From Arabidopsis thaliana (Eukaryota; Streptophyta; Magnoliopsida; Brassicales; Brassicaceae), in the NCBI RefSeq assembly GCF_000001735.4, contig NC_003076.8, positions 16,247,835 to 16,311,834 of the forward strand: DNA of 64,000 nucleotides. The letters run 5' to 3'. The notes under the pieces are model-generated. The model ran no database searches, was not told the DNA's origin, and saw only the letters and a program-made list of their open reading frames with translations. Each line of letters begins with the position of its first letter. Within the stretch, counting starts at the first letter, position 1. Shown here one piece after another: positions 11,280 to 23,567 of this stretch. A program made the position numbers and the translations under genes.

Positions 11280-11385
11280 GGACAAACGTGGTTTACCTCT
11301 TCTCTCTCCTTCTGAAGTCGCCATCTGAAAACTCTTTTCTCCCACCGACGCCGGCCTCACGCCGTGTGGTCGGAAATTTCTTTTG

Positions 11386-13125
11386 ATGCCCAAGAAGAAG
11401 AAGAAGCCCCTCCGTGGGCTGGTCCCTGGTACTTCTAAGTTCGGTGCCGTCTTAGCGCGTGCTTCAGCTCCCCTCGCCGTCAAAGGTCGTTCTTCTTTTC
11501 CTCCGACCTCTCCTCTGCCCCTGGTTGTCTCTCCAGCGATTCCTGCCTCAGATCCGTCGCCTCTTAGTGCAGATCTGTCCCAGATTGTTGCCTCGTTAGT
11601 CGTGCAAAGCTCAGTTACGCCTTGTCCCTCTGAAATTGCTCGCCCCTCTGATGATATCTCCGCCTCCGGTGTTGAGACGTCAGTTTCCTCAGCTGTTAAC
11701 AAGTTGTTGACGGTTGTCACAAATGCCCAATCGACTGTCGTTTCGACGGACTTGGCCATATCCTCTCAGGAGAAGCTCGTGACTGAGGTAGTCACCGCTC
11801 CTGCCCCTCCTCTCCCGTGTGTTGTGGAAGTAGAAGCACCGACTCCGGGTAGAATTGTGAGTGCTACTGTGGAGCAGGTTTCTGTTCCAGCAACTGAACC
11901 AAAATCCCCTAGATCCGATTCTTGGGTTGATTTAGTGAAGGGGTCTTCAAAGAAACTCTCTAAAAAAGGTTCAGGCTTCACTTTTCCCTCTGGAGAGCTT
12001 TGTATCGAAATCCCAAACGCTGTGATTGAGAGAAATAAAAAGTCTTGGGATAGCTTTATTCTGGGGCAATTTTACTCTGATCCTCCCTCTCAGGGAACCC
12101 TTCACAACATTGTTAATGGTATTTGGAGCAGATAATATAGGGACATTTCAGTATCAAAAATGGAAGGCAATGCCTTTCTCTTCCGAATCCCAAACTCTTT
12201 CACTAGGAGTAGGGTTTTGAATCAGAGGTTATGGCAAATCGAAGGCCAAACAATGTTTGTTGCTAATTGGGAGCCTGGTGTCGTTCCAGTTAAGCCAGAA
12301 CTCTCCTCTGCCCCTATTTGGCTTGAGCTAAGGAATGTTCCTTTCCAGTTTTTTAATGAGGATGGTCTTGAGCGCATTGCGGGACTGGTTGGAGATCCCA
12401 AATTCTTGCATCCCTCCACTGCAAATAAAACGAATCTTGATGTGGCAAAAGTCTTTACGATAATCGATCCGAAGAAACCATTACCTGAGGCAGTCAACGT
12501 CCGTTTCCAATCCGGTGACATATGTAGGGTTTTGGTTTCCAGCCCATGGATGCCTCCAATTTGTTCTCATTGTAAGGAGATTGGCCACACTCTGAAACAC
12601 TGTAAGGCTGCTCCTATCACTTGCACCGCTTGCTCCTCCACAGCTCATGTCTATGATGGCTGCCCAAAGTTGAGTGTGTCTGGTATTAAGAAGCGCCGAA
12701 GCAGGAGGGTTAGGAGATCCAAATCCCCTGCCCTTGTTCCATTCATTGATTCGGAAAAAGAAAAGGCTAAAGGTTTATCTAGCAAAGAATGGCAGGTTAA
12801 AGTCCCTCCTAGAGTCTCTATGGTGTCTTCTCCTACTGGTGTTGGTGATGCTGGGAGTGTCGAGGAGTTTCTCTCTGTTGGCAGGCCTCTAGGAGTGGGA
12901 AAGGATCGGTTTCAAGGTGAATCAAGCAATAGTGCCCTGGTTAGTGCTTTGTCTGATAATAGTATGGCTGTTGGGCGTGAGCAACCTGTTCTTTCAGAAG
13001 GGGACGTTGAAGAGGATTCGTCTGATGTTTTGTCGACTGATTCAGAAGAGGAGAGATTTATCAGGGTGCTGTCTAAGAGGCAGCAGAAGATCCAAAGAGG
13101 CAAGAGCCTCAAATCATCTCATTAA
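11386..13125 (+). pseudogene. LINE ORF1, interrupted by one stop codon
   Basis: The frame runs from ATG 11386 (MPKKKKKPLRG) to TAA 13123-13125 and is broken only by an in-frame TAA at 12133-12135, just after NGIWSR; the same frame resumes at once with YRDISVSKMEGNAFLFRIP. The N-terminal third is Pro/Ser/Val-rich and basic. The middle is the DUF4283 RNA-binding-like domain, ending in WLELRNVPFQFF. Zinc knuckles of the C-x2-C-x4-H-x4-C type follow (CSHCKEIGHTLKHC, then CTACSSTAHVYDGC) with a KKRRSRRVRRSK basic stretch. ORF1 proteins of this kind bind the element RNA. The single substitution suffices to truncate it before the knuckles. Confidence 0.85.
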
Positions 13126-13126
13126 T

Positions 13127-16100
13127 ATGTGTACACCAATTTTTTGTTGGAATGTCCGTGGTTTTAACATTCCTAGTCATCGTAGCGGCTTTAAAAAATG
13201 GTTTAAGGTCAATAGGCCTATTTTTGGAGGCGTCATAGAGACGCACGTGAAGCAACCAAAGGACAAGAAGTTTATTAATGCTCTGCTGCCTGGTTGGTTT
13301 TTTGATGAGAACTATGGTTTCTCAGATTTAAGGAAGATATGGGTGTTATGGGACCCATCTGTTGAGGTTGTTATTGTTGCCAAATCGTTGCAGATGATCA
13401 CTTGCGAGGTTCTTCTCCCTAATTCTCGCACTTGGATTGTTATCTCTGTGGTATATGCGGCCAACGAAGATGATAAGAGAAAAGAGTTATGGAGAGAGAT
13501 CACTGCTTTGGGAGCTTCTCCGGTCACTTTTAATAGACCTTGGATCATGCTAGGAGATTTTAATCAGGTTCTTCATCCTCATGAGCACTCTAGGCATGTT
13601 TCACTCAATGTGGATAGGAGGATAAGAGACTTCAGAGAATGTTTGTTGGATGCTGAACTGTCTGATCTTGTTTACAAGGGCAGCTCTTTCACTTGGTGGA
13701 ATAAAAGTAGAACTAGACCAGTTGCAAAGAAGATAGATCGCATCTTAGTAAATGAGAGCTGGTCCAACTTATTCCCATCCTCTTTTGGTTTGTTTGGTCC
13801 GCCAGATTTTTCAGATCATGCATCTTGTGGTGTTGTGCTGGAATTAGACCCGATCAAAGCGAAGCGGCCCTTCAAGTTCTTTAACTTTTTGTTGAAAAAC
13901 CCGGAGTTTTTAAATTTGGTGTGGGATGTTTGGTACTCGACTAATGTGGTGGGATCGTCTATGTTCCGGGTGTCAAAGAAGCTTAAGGCTCTGAAGAAAC
14001 CAATCAAAGACTTTAGCAGGCTGAATTATTCAAACTTTGAAAAAAGAACTGAGGAGGCTCATGAGACTCTTTTGAGTTTTCAAAATCTTACTCTTGATAA
14101 TCCCTCCCTGGAAAATGCTGCTCATGAATTAGAGGCTCAACGTAAATGGCAGATCCTTGCCACTGCTGAAGAGAGCTTTTTTCGTCAACGTTCCTGAGTG
14201 ACTTGGTTTGCGGAGGGTGATGGCAACACACGTTATTTTCACAGAATGGCTGATTCGAGGAAATCTGTTAACACTATCACTACTTTAGTGGATGATTCAG
14301 GGACCCAAATTGACTCGCAACAAGGCATCGCTGACCACTGTGCTCTTTATTTTGAAAATCTCTTGAGTGATGATATCGACCCTTATTCGTTGGAGCAAGA
14401 TGACATGAATTTGCTGCTTACTTACAGATGTCCCGGTTCTCAGGTGGCTGATTTGGAAGCCATGTTCTCTGATGAAGATATCAAGGCTGCTTTCTTTGGT
14501 CTCCCTAGTAACAAAGCTTGTGGCCCGGATGGCTTTCCGGTTGAGTTCTTTAAGGCAGCTTGGAGTTGCATTGGTGCTGAGGTCACCGCTGTTGTGAGAG
14601 AATTTTTTATTTCGGGTAACTTGCTTAAGCAATGGAATGCAACTACCATTTTTCTCATTCCCAAGTTTCCTAATGCCTCTTGTACTTCAGATTTTAGACC
14701 TATCTCTTGCATGAATACCCTGTACAAAGTCATTGCCAGGCTTCTCACAGATCGTCTTCAGAAGCTGCTCTCTTGTGTTATCTCTCCTTCTCAATCAGCT
14801 TTTCTCCCTGGAAGGCTCCTCGCTGAGAATGTCTTGCTTGCCACTGAGATGGTTCACGGATACAATTGGAGGAACATCTCTCCGAGAGGTATGTTAAAGG
14901 TGGATCTTCGAAAAGCTTTTGATTCGGTGCGTTGGGAATTTATCATTGCAGCTTTGCTTGCTCTTGGGGTCCCTACTAAGTTCATTAATTGGATTCACCA
15001 ATGCATTTCCACACCAACTTTCACTGTCTCTGTAAATGGTTGTTGTGGTGGTTTTTTCAAGAGTGCTAAAGGGCTGAGACAGGGTGACCCTCTTTCTCCC
15101 TACCTTTTCGTTCTTGCAATGGAAGTCTTCTCAAAGTTGCTCCATTCTCGGTTTGACTCAGGTTACATTCGCTACCACCTGAAAGCTTCTGATCTCTACA
15201 TCTCTCATTTGATGTTCGCCGACGATGTTATGATATTCTTTGATGGTGGTAGTTCTTCCTTGCACGGTATTTGTGAGACTCTTGAGGACTTTGCTTCTTG
15301 GTCTGGACTAAAGGTGAACAAAGATAAAAGTCATTTTTTTTGTGCTGGTCTAGAGCAGGCTGAGAGAAACTCTTTGGCGGCCTATGGTTTTCCGCAAGGC
15401 TGCCTCCCTATCCGGTATCTTGGGCTTCCGCTTATGTGTAGGAAGTTGCGCATCGCTGAGTATGAGCCTCTCCTGGAAAAAATCTCCAAAAAATTCAGAT
15501 CATGGGCAACAAATTGTTTATCTTACGCAGGTAGAGTTCAACTTATTGCTTCCGTTATCTATGGTACCGTCAACTTTTGGATGTCCACTTTCTTGCTGCC
15601 AAAGGGTTGCATTAAGAAGATTGAAAGCCTTTGTGCTAGGTTCCTTTGGGCGGGAAACATTGATGGTAGTAGAGGAGCAAAGGTCTCTTGGTTTGCTCTT
15701 TGCCTCCCATAAAATGAAGGTGGGCTTGGCCTTAGAAGATTCTCCGAGTGGAACAAAACGCTTTGTTTGCGTCTTATTTGGCTTCTCTTTAATCATCAAG
15801 GTTCGCTTTGGGTTTCTTGGCACTCTCATCACCATCTTAGAAGCAGGTCTTTTTGGGATGTGGCTCCATCCCCATCAGATCCTTGGTCTTGGCGTATGCT
15901 CTTGTTCCTTAGACCTTTGGCGGAGCAGTTTGTTAAATGCAACTTGGGTAATGGCCGCATAGCTCACTTCTGGCATGACAGTTGGACTTCCCTTGGTCCG
16001 CTGATAAAGGTTATGGGTGATTATAGCTCAAGATCACTTCGCATCCCTCTTAACGCTAGGGTGGTTGAGGCTTTTGGGGTTAATGGTTGGAAGCTCCCCC

Positions 16101-16752
16101 TTTCTCGGTCTGGTCCAGCTCAAGCCATCCATGACCACATCTCTACCATCACGACCCCCTCTCCTGCTACAATTGAAGACTCCTTTGATTGGGTTGTTGG
16201 TGGTGTTGTTTGTCAAGGTTTCGGCAAGGACCTGGGATGCTATTAGACCAAGAGCACCGGAATTGGACTGGGCAAAGGCTGTTTGGTTCAAGGGTGTTGT
16301 TCCTAAGCATGCCTTCAACATGTGGATTAGTCAGTTGGATAGACTCCCAACTCGTCAAAGGCTAGCCTCTTGGGGCCATATCCAGTCTTTCGATTGTTGC
16401 TTATGCACTATTGAGACTGAATCCAGAGACCATCTCCTTTTTTCCTGTGAATTTGCGGCTCAAGTTTGGAGATTAGCGTTTTCTCGCTTATGTCCGCGAC
16501 AGAGGCTGTTTTGCTCTTGGGCAGAGCTCCTCTCTTGGATGCGTTCTTCCTCTTCTTCGGCGCCTTCCCTCCTCAGAAAAGTCTCAGCCCATGCTATCAT
16601 TTTGGCGTCAGCGCAACAATGTCCTCCATAACAATCTTAGGATCGCTCCTCTTATCATCTTCAAGATTGTCGACCGCGAGATTCGTAACATCATCTCCTC
16701 TCGCTACCACAGAAAGAGATGGCGCAACCTCATGGTGCTTTGGATTCGCTAA
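13127..16752 (+). pseudogene. LINE ORF2 (endonuclease and reverse transcriptase), multiply broken
   Basis: ATG 13127 starts one base after the ORF1 stop. The AP-type endonuclease comes first (CWNVRGFN, GDFNQVL, SDHASCGV). An in-frame TGA at 14195-14197 falls at a QRS*VTWFAEGD site where an Arg codon is usual. The reverse transcriptase follows (ACGPDGFP, FRPISCMN, QSAFLPGR, KAFDSVRW, KGLRQGDPLSP, FADDVMIF with the catalytic Asp pair). A second stop, TAA 15710-15712, precedes NEGGLGLRRF. A frameshift near 16215-16230 and another near 16590 break the zf-RVT region (VPKHAFNMW, LPTRQRL). The final frame ends at TAA 16750-16752. No tethered RNase H domain is seen after zf-RVT. Confidence 0.88.
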
Positions 16753-16918
16753 CCTTATATCTTCCCTAAATCTCTATTGTAGCCTTGTTTTATTTTTTGC
16801 CTCGGCTACTCTAGTATAGGCCTTTCGTTTTTGTAAAAGCCTCTTATTCATATAATGAAAATTAACATTTTTAGCAAAAAAAAAAGAATTATAAATAAAA
16901 AAAAAAAAAAAAAAAAAA

Positions 16919-17236
16919 GAAAGTTCGAACCTTTTATATAAACTTAACGGGCAATTCAATAAAGAATTATCAGGCCTTGAACAGGCTTTATAACCTTGAT
17001 TTAAAAACTTTTGTATGGATCCAAATTGAGTTATATTGGGCTTAATTTTATAAATTCGCAAACTTTGTCCAAGAAGGCCATTGTTTTACAAAATCCATTT
17101 TAAATTTAAGTCCATTTGAAAACTCGGTCCAAGCAAGCTACAAGGTTCACTAACCAGCAAACAGGCGCACACAAAAACGTTAACCTCTACATCAAATTCA
17201 TCAATCTTTGAAGATGAATGTACCATCAATAAAAAG
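16919..17236. other. 3' flank of GPDHp and LINE junction
   Basis: AT-rich sequence between the LINE A-tail and the GPDHp stop. It includes the GPDHp 3'UTR and the 17078-17120 block that reappears at 9274-9316. No gene seen. Confidence 0.55.
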
Positions 17237-19424
17237 TTATAGTTTGTTCTCGCGGTATTGGACGATGGCTTCAGGTTGAAGACGACCAGTGCAGATTTGG
17301 TGAACCGTTGAAAAGAGCGGAAACATCTCCAACCATCCACAATGTTTCAACACCTCGTAGACCTCTCTTGCCGTCGATACCCCCTTTAATAAGCAACAGT
17401 CAGACATAAGACACAAAGAGAACCACTTTCTAATTTAGGACTATAATCCTCACAAGCAGAATCGAAGATGATTAACCAGACAAAACTAAAGAGTATTATG
17501 TTCTTCACAAAGTCTACCTGTAGCTTTTGCCCTTGTAGCATCTCTGCTTCAAGCTCATCAAAAGACCTGTGACGTTTACACCACCAAACCATCAAAACAG
17601 TGATAACTAAAAGCAGTTGCAGTGAAATGTGATTAACAAAGGTAAGACCTTTTTCCTCTGCTTTTTGCAAATGCTTCCGCAACTCTCCGGTTTCTTCCTC
17701 CTACTGTAATAGTCAGTGAAAGAAGAGTCAAAAGGGAATCGCTGTAACAATGGACAAAAAGGCGAAAATAACTCGGGTTTTGATTCAGTTCTTACAGCAA
17801 GTTGTAATGACATCTGCTACACCGCAGCTCTCGAAGAAAGTACTATCTTTAACAGATGGAAACAAAAGCTTTGAGAGTGCTTTCATCTCTCTTAGACCAA
17901 TCCTCATGATTGCAGCCTAAAGATGATTTACAAGTAAACAGCTTGAGATCTCTAGAAACTACTTACGTCTCCTAATAGGAAACAATAAAACTTTTCATTT
18001 GAACTTACCTTTGTGTTATTACCCATTTCCAAACCGTCCACGAAACCCGCTGCAATAGCAACTACATTCTTCAAAGTCCCACATAACTCTACTCCTTCCA
18101 CATCATGGACCTGTTTTCAACACAACCTTTATATGAGGAATGATTTCCACAAGTAACAACTTAGCCATTTAACAACCAGGAACAAAACTAAAAGAAGCAT
18201 CAAGACTTCTTACCGGTGTGACCATAAAATACGGAGTACTAAACAACTGAACCCATGTGTCCGCTATTTCTCTACTCCCTCTATATCCAACCGTTGCTTC
18301 ACTAAACTTCTCCACAGCTATCTGTATAACATTATAATTAGTCACAGAAATGTAAAAACAGAAATGACCCAAAGTAGTCAAATTTGGATCATGTAACAAC
18401 CTCGTTTGCAATGTTTGCGCCCATAAGAACACAACAATTGATACCAAGTTGCTTGGAAATGAGACTTGAGATCATACAAGGACCTTCCTTCTTCACTTCC
18501 ATTCCTTTAACAAGAGATATAGCCTCAACATCTCCTGTGATCTTTCCATCTAACTTCTTGCATATACCATCCATAAACTGATGCGGTGTAACAAAAACCA
18601 ACATGTTCGCGTCCTTCACTGCATAATTTAAAAACCATCAATTTCAAGATCATGTAAAAGGAGAAAAAGCTCATGAGTGAGAGTCACACTAACCTGCATT
18701 TTCAAGGTCAGGATCCGCAACAACATTTCTTCCTAGCTTAATCCCAGGGAGGTACTTGACATTTTCCTACTCAAGAAACCAATAAATAGTAAAATGGAAA
18801 CTAAAACTCATAAATCAATGAAGACCAAAGTCATCCATTTGTTCTTCTTACATTGGTCTTGTTGATAACATCATTGAGCTTCTCACCATTTGGTAGAACC
18901 TCCTCAAACACCCACATCCTCACTTCATCTGAAAATCATTGGGTATTCATCAAAACCATTTCTTCTTCAACCATTCAAAACTTGAACAATTATCAACTTT
19001 GCCCAAAGTTTCAATTTTTTCACAGATAAAAGTATGAGTTTTGCAGAAACAATGTTTCAAAAAAAAACAGAGCATTGAGATGATAATGACACAAACCCAA
19101 ATCATCAACCATATCATATAAAAAGAAAGATCCCAAATTTGTAACGGAGGAGCGACAGAAACGTTAATTACCATGGAAAGAAGGAAGCTTGAGGGCATTA
19201 GAAGCAATGAGCTTAGCAGCAACACTTCCCCAATTGCCACTACCAACGACCGTGACCTTAGATTTCGAATCATCATTACATCCACCATTGCCTTGTCGGG
19301 ATTTCTCGAGAGCAGGAGACATAGCGGCGGAGAGAGAGGAGAAACGAGAGGAAGAAAGAGAAGGAGAGCGAGAATGTGAAAGGGAGAAGATAGAGGAGGA
19401 GAAGAAGAATGATCGGAAGCGCAT
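17237..19424 (-). CDS. GPDHp: NAD-dependent glycerol-3-phosphate dehydrogenase (GPDHp)
   Basis: Ten exons: 19172-19424, 18852-18928, 18694-18766, 18401-18618, 18214-18321, 18009-18110, 17796-17916, 17649-17703, 17518-17566, 17237-17383, giving 400 aa. The enzyme interconverts dihydroxyacetone phosphate and glycerol 3-phosphate, feeding glycerolipid synthesis. The Rossmann motif VVGSGNWGS is at about residues 59-67. [10 protein letters not shown] and the SLVKGME segment follow, and [26 protein letters not shown] carries the conserved catalytic Lys and substrate-site Asn region. The first 34 residues are Ser/Arg/Phe-rich with no acidic residue, as in a transit peptide. A second Met at 35 could give a shorter cytosolic form. 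Recalled as At5g40610; the plastid assignment comes from that name and the N-terminus. Confidence 0.95.
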
Positions 19425-21428
19425 GGAAGATGGAGATTTGAAAGGGGACACGTTTGACGTTGAGAGAGAGAGAGAAACGTTTACGTGGAAGTAACAGTAG
19501 CAGTGTCTTCAATTCTCTATAAGCCGCCATGTTTCGATGGTTGGATCTTGGCGATTTGCTCTATGTTTCCTCCTCTCTTCCTAATCCTCTCCTTTTTTTT
19601 TCTTTTTTTTTTTACTTCTGTTATTATTATCTTTAAAAAATCATTAGTTTTTATTTTATTTTTGTTAAAAACAAATATGAATTAATTATGTTCCTAAATT
19701 CCGACCAAAAACAATTATATTTCTAGATTGATAATTGTGTTAGCGTATTTATTTTTATATTGAGGTTTCTATAAATTAGTGTAACGTAAACTTCATAAAT
19801 CGAGATGTATGATGGGTAAAAAAAAAAACAAAAAAAAACGAGATGCATAATTACATAATATTTGTTTTTCTATTGAATTTTCCATATGTTATTGTAACGT
19901 AAAATTCTTAGTTCCAAATGATAATTACATGAATTGTTTGCATACATGGGATTCAAATTTCGAGAACACTTAACATTTTTTCTATAAGTTTGTTTTACCA
20001 AACTTAAATTTGGATTTAATTAAAAGCGGATGACAAAACAAAAAAAAAAACTTAAATTTGGGTATAAGTAGGAATACGACGGTTATGAGAGAAAAACAGT
20101 CTAAATCACTCAACATATCAAAATCACTAAGATATTGTCATTTTTGTTTATTGTAATATTGATCACAATAAAAAGAAAATTTGTTCTCACTCCGCCACTG
20201 AATACTAGTCTAGTCACTAGTGCCTTTCCAAGTCTTTCTAACATTCAATTCATAGTGAGCTTGGAAAATGTATAGGTTAGAAAACACCTACATATGATAT
20301 ACAAAAGTTGGAAGGGAAAAAAAATGATATACAAAAGTTTTGAGGAGTTTGATATGTTTAGAAAGTTTTAGACCAAGTATGCTTTAGAATGTATCTTAAC
20401 CGTGAAAAGTGTAAATAAAATGTCTATTTTTGACCGAGTTCGGATACTGAGTAACCGAGTCATGCGGTAGCTTGTTCGTCTACTTGTAACTTTTCACATG
20501 AACCACTTTTGGATTAGATTAGGCGCAACAAGCTCCGTAGGAAAAAAAATTAGAGTATGTGTTTGGTTAATTAGATAGTGTAATTATGTTTACGTACTTC
20601 ATCGAAAATGTATATATAGATTTGACTTATCACTATTTGTTTTGTGCGTCATATAGCAATCTATGTGAGCTTTTATCGTTAGTTAGTGGCGTACGATTTG
20701 CGTTGGTTTGATCCGAAAAGCGAGTGAGTACACGACATATTTTTTTAAATGGCTCGAAGTCCACGTATCACGAATTCACGACATAGTTTTCGTCTTCTAA
20801 ACTATATAATATAATGTATGGTTTGGTAAATTCAAGACATGAAAATATATTCATTACATACCTTACAAGTTCATAATCTCTCCATGGATATATACAGAAA
20901 CCACAAAACTAGAAACAAAACCGATTATGTACTGTTATCAATTGAAACTTTTATCTTATAATTAATTAGATTATTATATTTGTGTTATGATCCATCAGTT
21001 TCAATCTTTAGATTTTTTTATATATATATAGTGTTATCAAATCCGTTTGACGTATTGCTCTAATTAATAACAACCCATGCACAGTTCAAAGTTATCACTT
21101 TAACGAAAAGCAACCACAAACGCTAAAAAAAATATGAAACCATATTCTAAAAACTGTGGAAAAACACAGCCTGTATGATTCAATTTTGGCTAATTCACAA
21201 CGGAAAACACACATAAACTCTAAAGTTTAGAGTCTAAATTAACACCTGTTTTAAATTACCAAACATATCCATCTCATAATTAATAGCTTTAAATCCCCTA
21301 TTTATCTCCCTTTTTCCTTTTTATTCATACTCTTCAATTTTCTTCATTGATTTCTCTACATTTATACCATTTCGCGTTAAAAGCCGATATTGAATCGAAA
21401 AAGGATCAATCTATACATAAAAATTTAT
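19425..21428. other. Intergenic spacer, GPDHp promoter side
   Basis: The GPDHp leader strand is strongly pyrimidine-rich near 19430-19600. The remainder is AT-rich with no credible gene. A 16-bp word around atgatatacaaaagtt occurs twice near 20295 and 20325. A TATTTA element near 21298 lies about 130 bp before the next ATG and may be its TATA box. Confidence 0.55.
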
Positions 21429-21821
21429 ATGTCTCGACAACATTTCTCTTTCGTAATTCTTTTCATAGGTCTTGCTCTAGCCGGTGGAGCTTATGCCGCC
21501 AATTCATCTGCACCTTCTCCACCGTCAAATAGCACAAACTTTTTTTTTCCGGAGACCCCCTTCATCTCCACGGTTAACGCAACGGTCGTTCCTGCAGATT
21601 ACTCTGATTACGAAGTCCCTATGAATCTAGCACCTGATGGAGTCAAAGTCGTGCAAGATGACTTGCCACTTGTCGAAGAAGAAGATAAAGAAGCTGATGA
21701 GTTTGCACAACCTGAAGGTAAATCAGATAAGAAAGCAAATCAGCCTAAGGACTCAGCTTCTTCTTCTTATTCTTCCTCTTTCGTCGTCTTTGTCGTTGCT
21801 GCTGGATTGTTTTTATTTTGA
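21429..21821 (+). CDS. Small secreted, probably GPI-anchored protein of unknown function
   Basis: Single-exon gene of 130 aa from ATG 21429 (MSRQHFSFVILFIG); the frame extends upstream only to a TTG. Residues 1-25 form a clear signal peptide ending near AYA-A. A Ser/Pro/Asn segment with N-glycosylation sequons (NSS, NST, NAT) follows, then an acidic stretch (VEEEDKEADEF), a Lys/Ser-rich spacer, and a C-terminal hydrophobic tail (SSSFVVFVVAAGLFLF) ending exactly at the stop. This is the layout of a GPI-anchored precursor: cleavable N-terminal signal, small-residue omega-site region and hydrophobic end. I do not recognise the family. Recalled locus At5g40620, hypothetical. Confidence 0.75.
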   Translation: MSRQHFSFVILFIGLALAGGAYAANSSAPSPPSNSTNFFFPETPFISTVNATVVPADYSDYEVPMNLAPDGVKVVQDDLPLVEEEDKEADEFAQPEGKSDKKANQPKDSASSSYSSSFVVFVVAAGLFLF

Positions 21822-23567
21822 GGGTTAATAAAACGATGTTGTTTTGGCTCATAATCCATTAATTAATTGTACACATGCAACGTAAATTTAATGGATTTTT
21901 TTTGTGGCATCAATCTAAGATCCAATAAACGTTTTGGAATAACTACATATGTATGATACGGCTTGCAGCACGGTAGAACTGTTTTTTTTTTCATATCGAG
22001 TTGGTTAGTTCAAAATCAAAAACTTACCATTTGTTAGATAAATGGAAATCTGTCCTTTCAGTGGCCTAAAATCAAAATCGATTTACACTTGCAGAAATCT
22101 TTTTCAATACTGTCAACTATATTGTGAACTTAATTAAATAGAGTAATCTGAATCATATCATTTTGATATTATGAAATGCTATAAAAAAAAATACTTTAGA
22201 ATTTGATCATTATTAGATCATACAGCAATTATTATGATTACTTTGAAAAAAATAAAATAAAAATTATTATGATCATATTTTGCTATGCTCGTTTCACATA
22301 GTTTATTCTGTTTATTTTACTCTAAACACATTATTTGTTTTGATTTGCTTATTACAACTCATTATTTTTATTTATTTTAAACTCATATATATAGTTTTTG
22401 ATTTGCTTAGTAGTACACACTCGTCATCCATTTTAAGATCACCATTTGGACCACAAATAGTTTAGTATTTGTTCATAAAAACTAAAAAAAATCGTTTACA
22501 ATGTGAGTTGAACTACCAAACTAGGTGTTATAAGTTATAACGAACTTATTATGTAGTCGATCACACTCTTAAGAAAATTCTATAAGCCTTTTTCCCAATA
22601 AATTCTTTTACCCTCCAACTTTTCAATTAGTTCTTTTTTATTTCTCTTAACAAATAAAGAGCATTTAAATTATATTTATTATTGTCTTTTTTGTACTTCA
22701 CCATTGCTTTTAAACCACTTGCTTTTGTGTTGTCGGCTTGCACGCGTGCGATATAATATATATTAACGTTAACTTTTCACCATAATATAATGAAAAAGAA
22801 GGCAAATGATTGTAACACATACAAAGTTATTAATTAGTTCTAAAAGCTAATTAACCATACTTCTAGTCTAATCTACAACTAGTTATACCTAAAACTAATT
22901 TAACACATGGCTTGTGTTTTTTTTTCTAATCTATTGTATCCTTTTTTACAATATAATTTTAATTTTTTAACATTTGACAAATCATGCAAACAGCTGTTAG
23001 CATACATAATAATCTATCAATAGCGGATGAAATTTATTTGGTAGAGATGTAAACTTCGAACTCTAAATTTAGTTACTTATTTAGTTATTTTCATAGCTAA
23101 CCATTCGTTATTTTGTAACTACTTTTTAAACCTTAATTTATTATAGCAATAACAAAACATTTCATACAGGCTTGTTCTTAGACCCGTTGATTCAAATCGG
23201 ATCCGTAGATAATCTCCTAATACATGTTTATTCATATTGATAATTATAAATCAGTAAAAACATTTTTTGTTAAGACTTAGTATTACATACCACGCATAAC
23301 TCTATTGACATTAAAATCATAGCATACAATGTTACACTCAGAAAATTCAATCTTCCAACTTTAATCAATAGGACTAGCAATTTAGCAAAATACAATCAAT
23401 CACTCAACTCAAAGATTATCAAATGGGAGACGATACAGCGAAATAACAAGCATATACTACTCCTGCAAAATCAAGAACTTATAGCACTTATAAAAGAGAG
23501 TGTTTAATAAGTGGGGATTAGAGCTAATTAATCGATTGATTAATCAATTAATAAAGTAAGGAATTAG
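21822..23567. other. AT-rich intergenic spacer
   Basis: No coding signal above short random frames; homopolymer and AT tracts dominate. Both flanking genes end here: the GPI-like gene points right and the ubiquitin-like gene points left. Confidence 0.55.

Larger units (their letters stand above)
11280..16918 (+). mobile_element. Near full-length LINE (Ta11/ATLINE-type, L1 clade), inactivated
   Basis: About 5.6 kb with the order expected of plant L1-type elements: GC-richer leader, ORF1 (DUF4283 plus CCHC knuckles), ORF2 (endonuclease, reverse transcriptase, zf-RVT) and an A-rich 3' end (long A run at about 16892-16918). Base composition in the ORFs is clearly richer in GC than the flanks. 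The start is approximate because I could not find a clear target-site duplication. It carries few lesions, so insertion is fairly recent, but it cannot make full proteins. It separates GPDHp from the partial copy of its last exon. Confidence 0.88.

Noticed and set aside
16919-16935. Target-site duplication of the LINE after the A-tail (GAAAGTTCGAACC)
   Set aside because: No convincing matching copy was found in front of the element, so no duplication is claimed.
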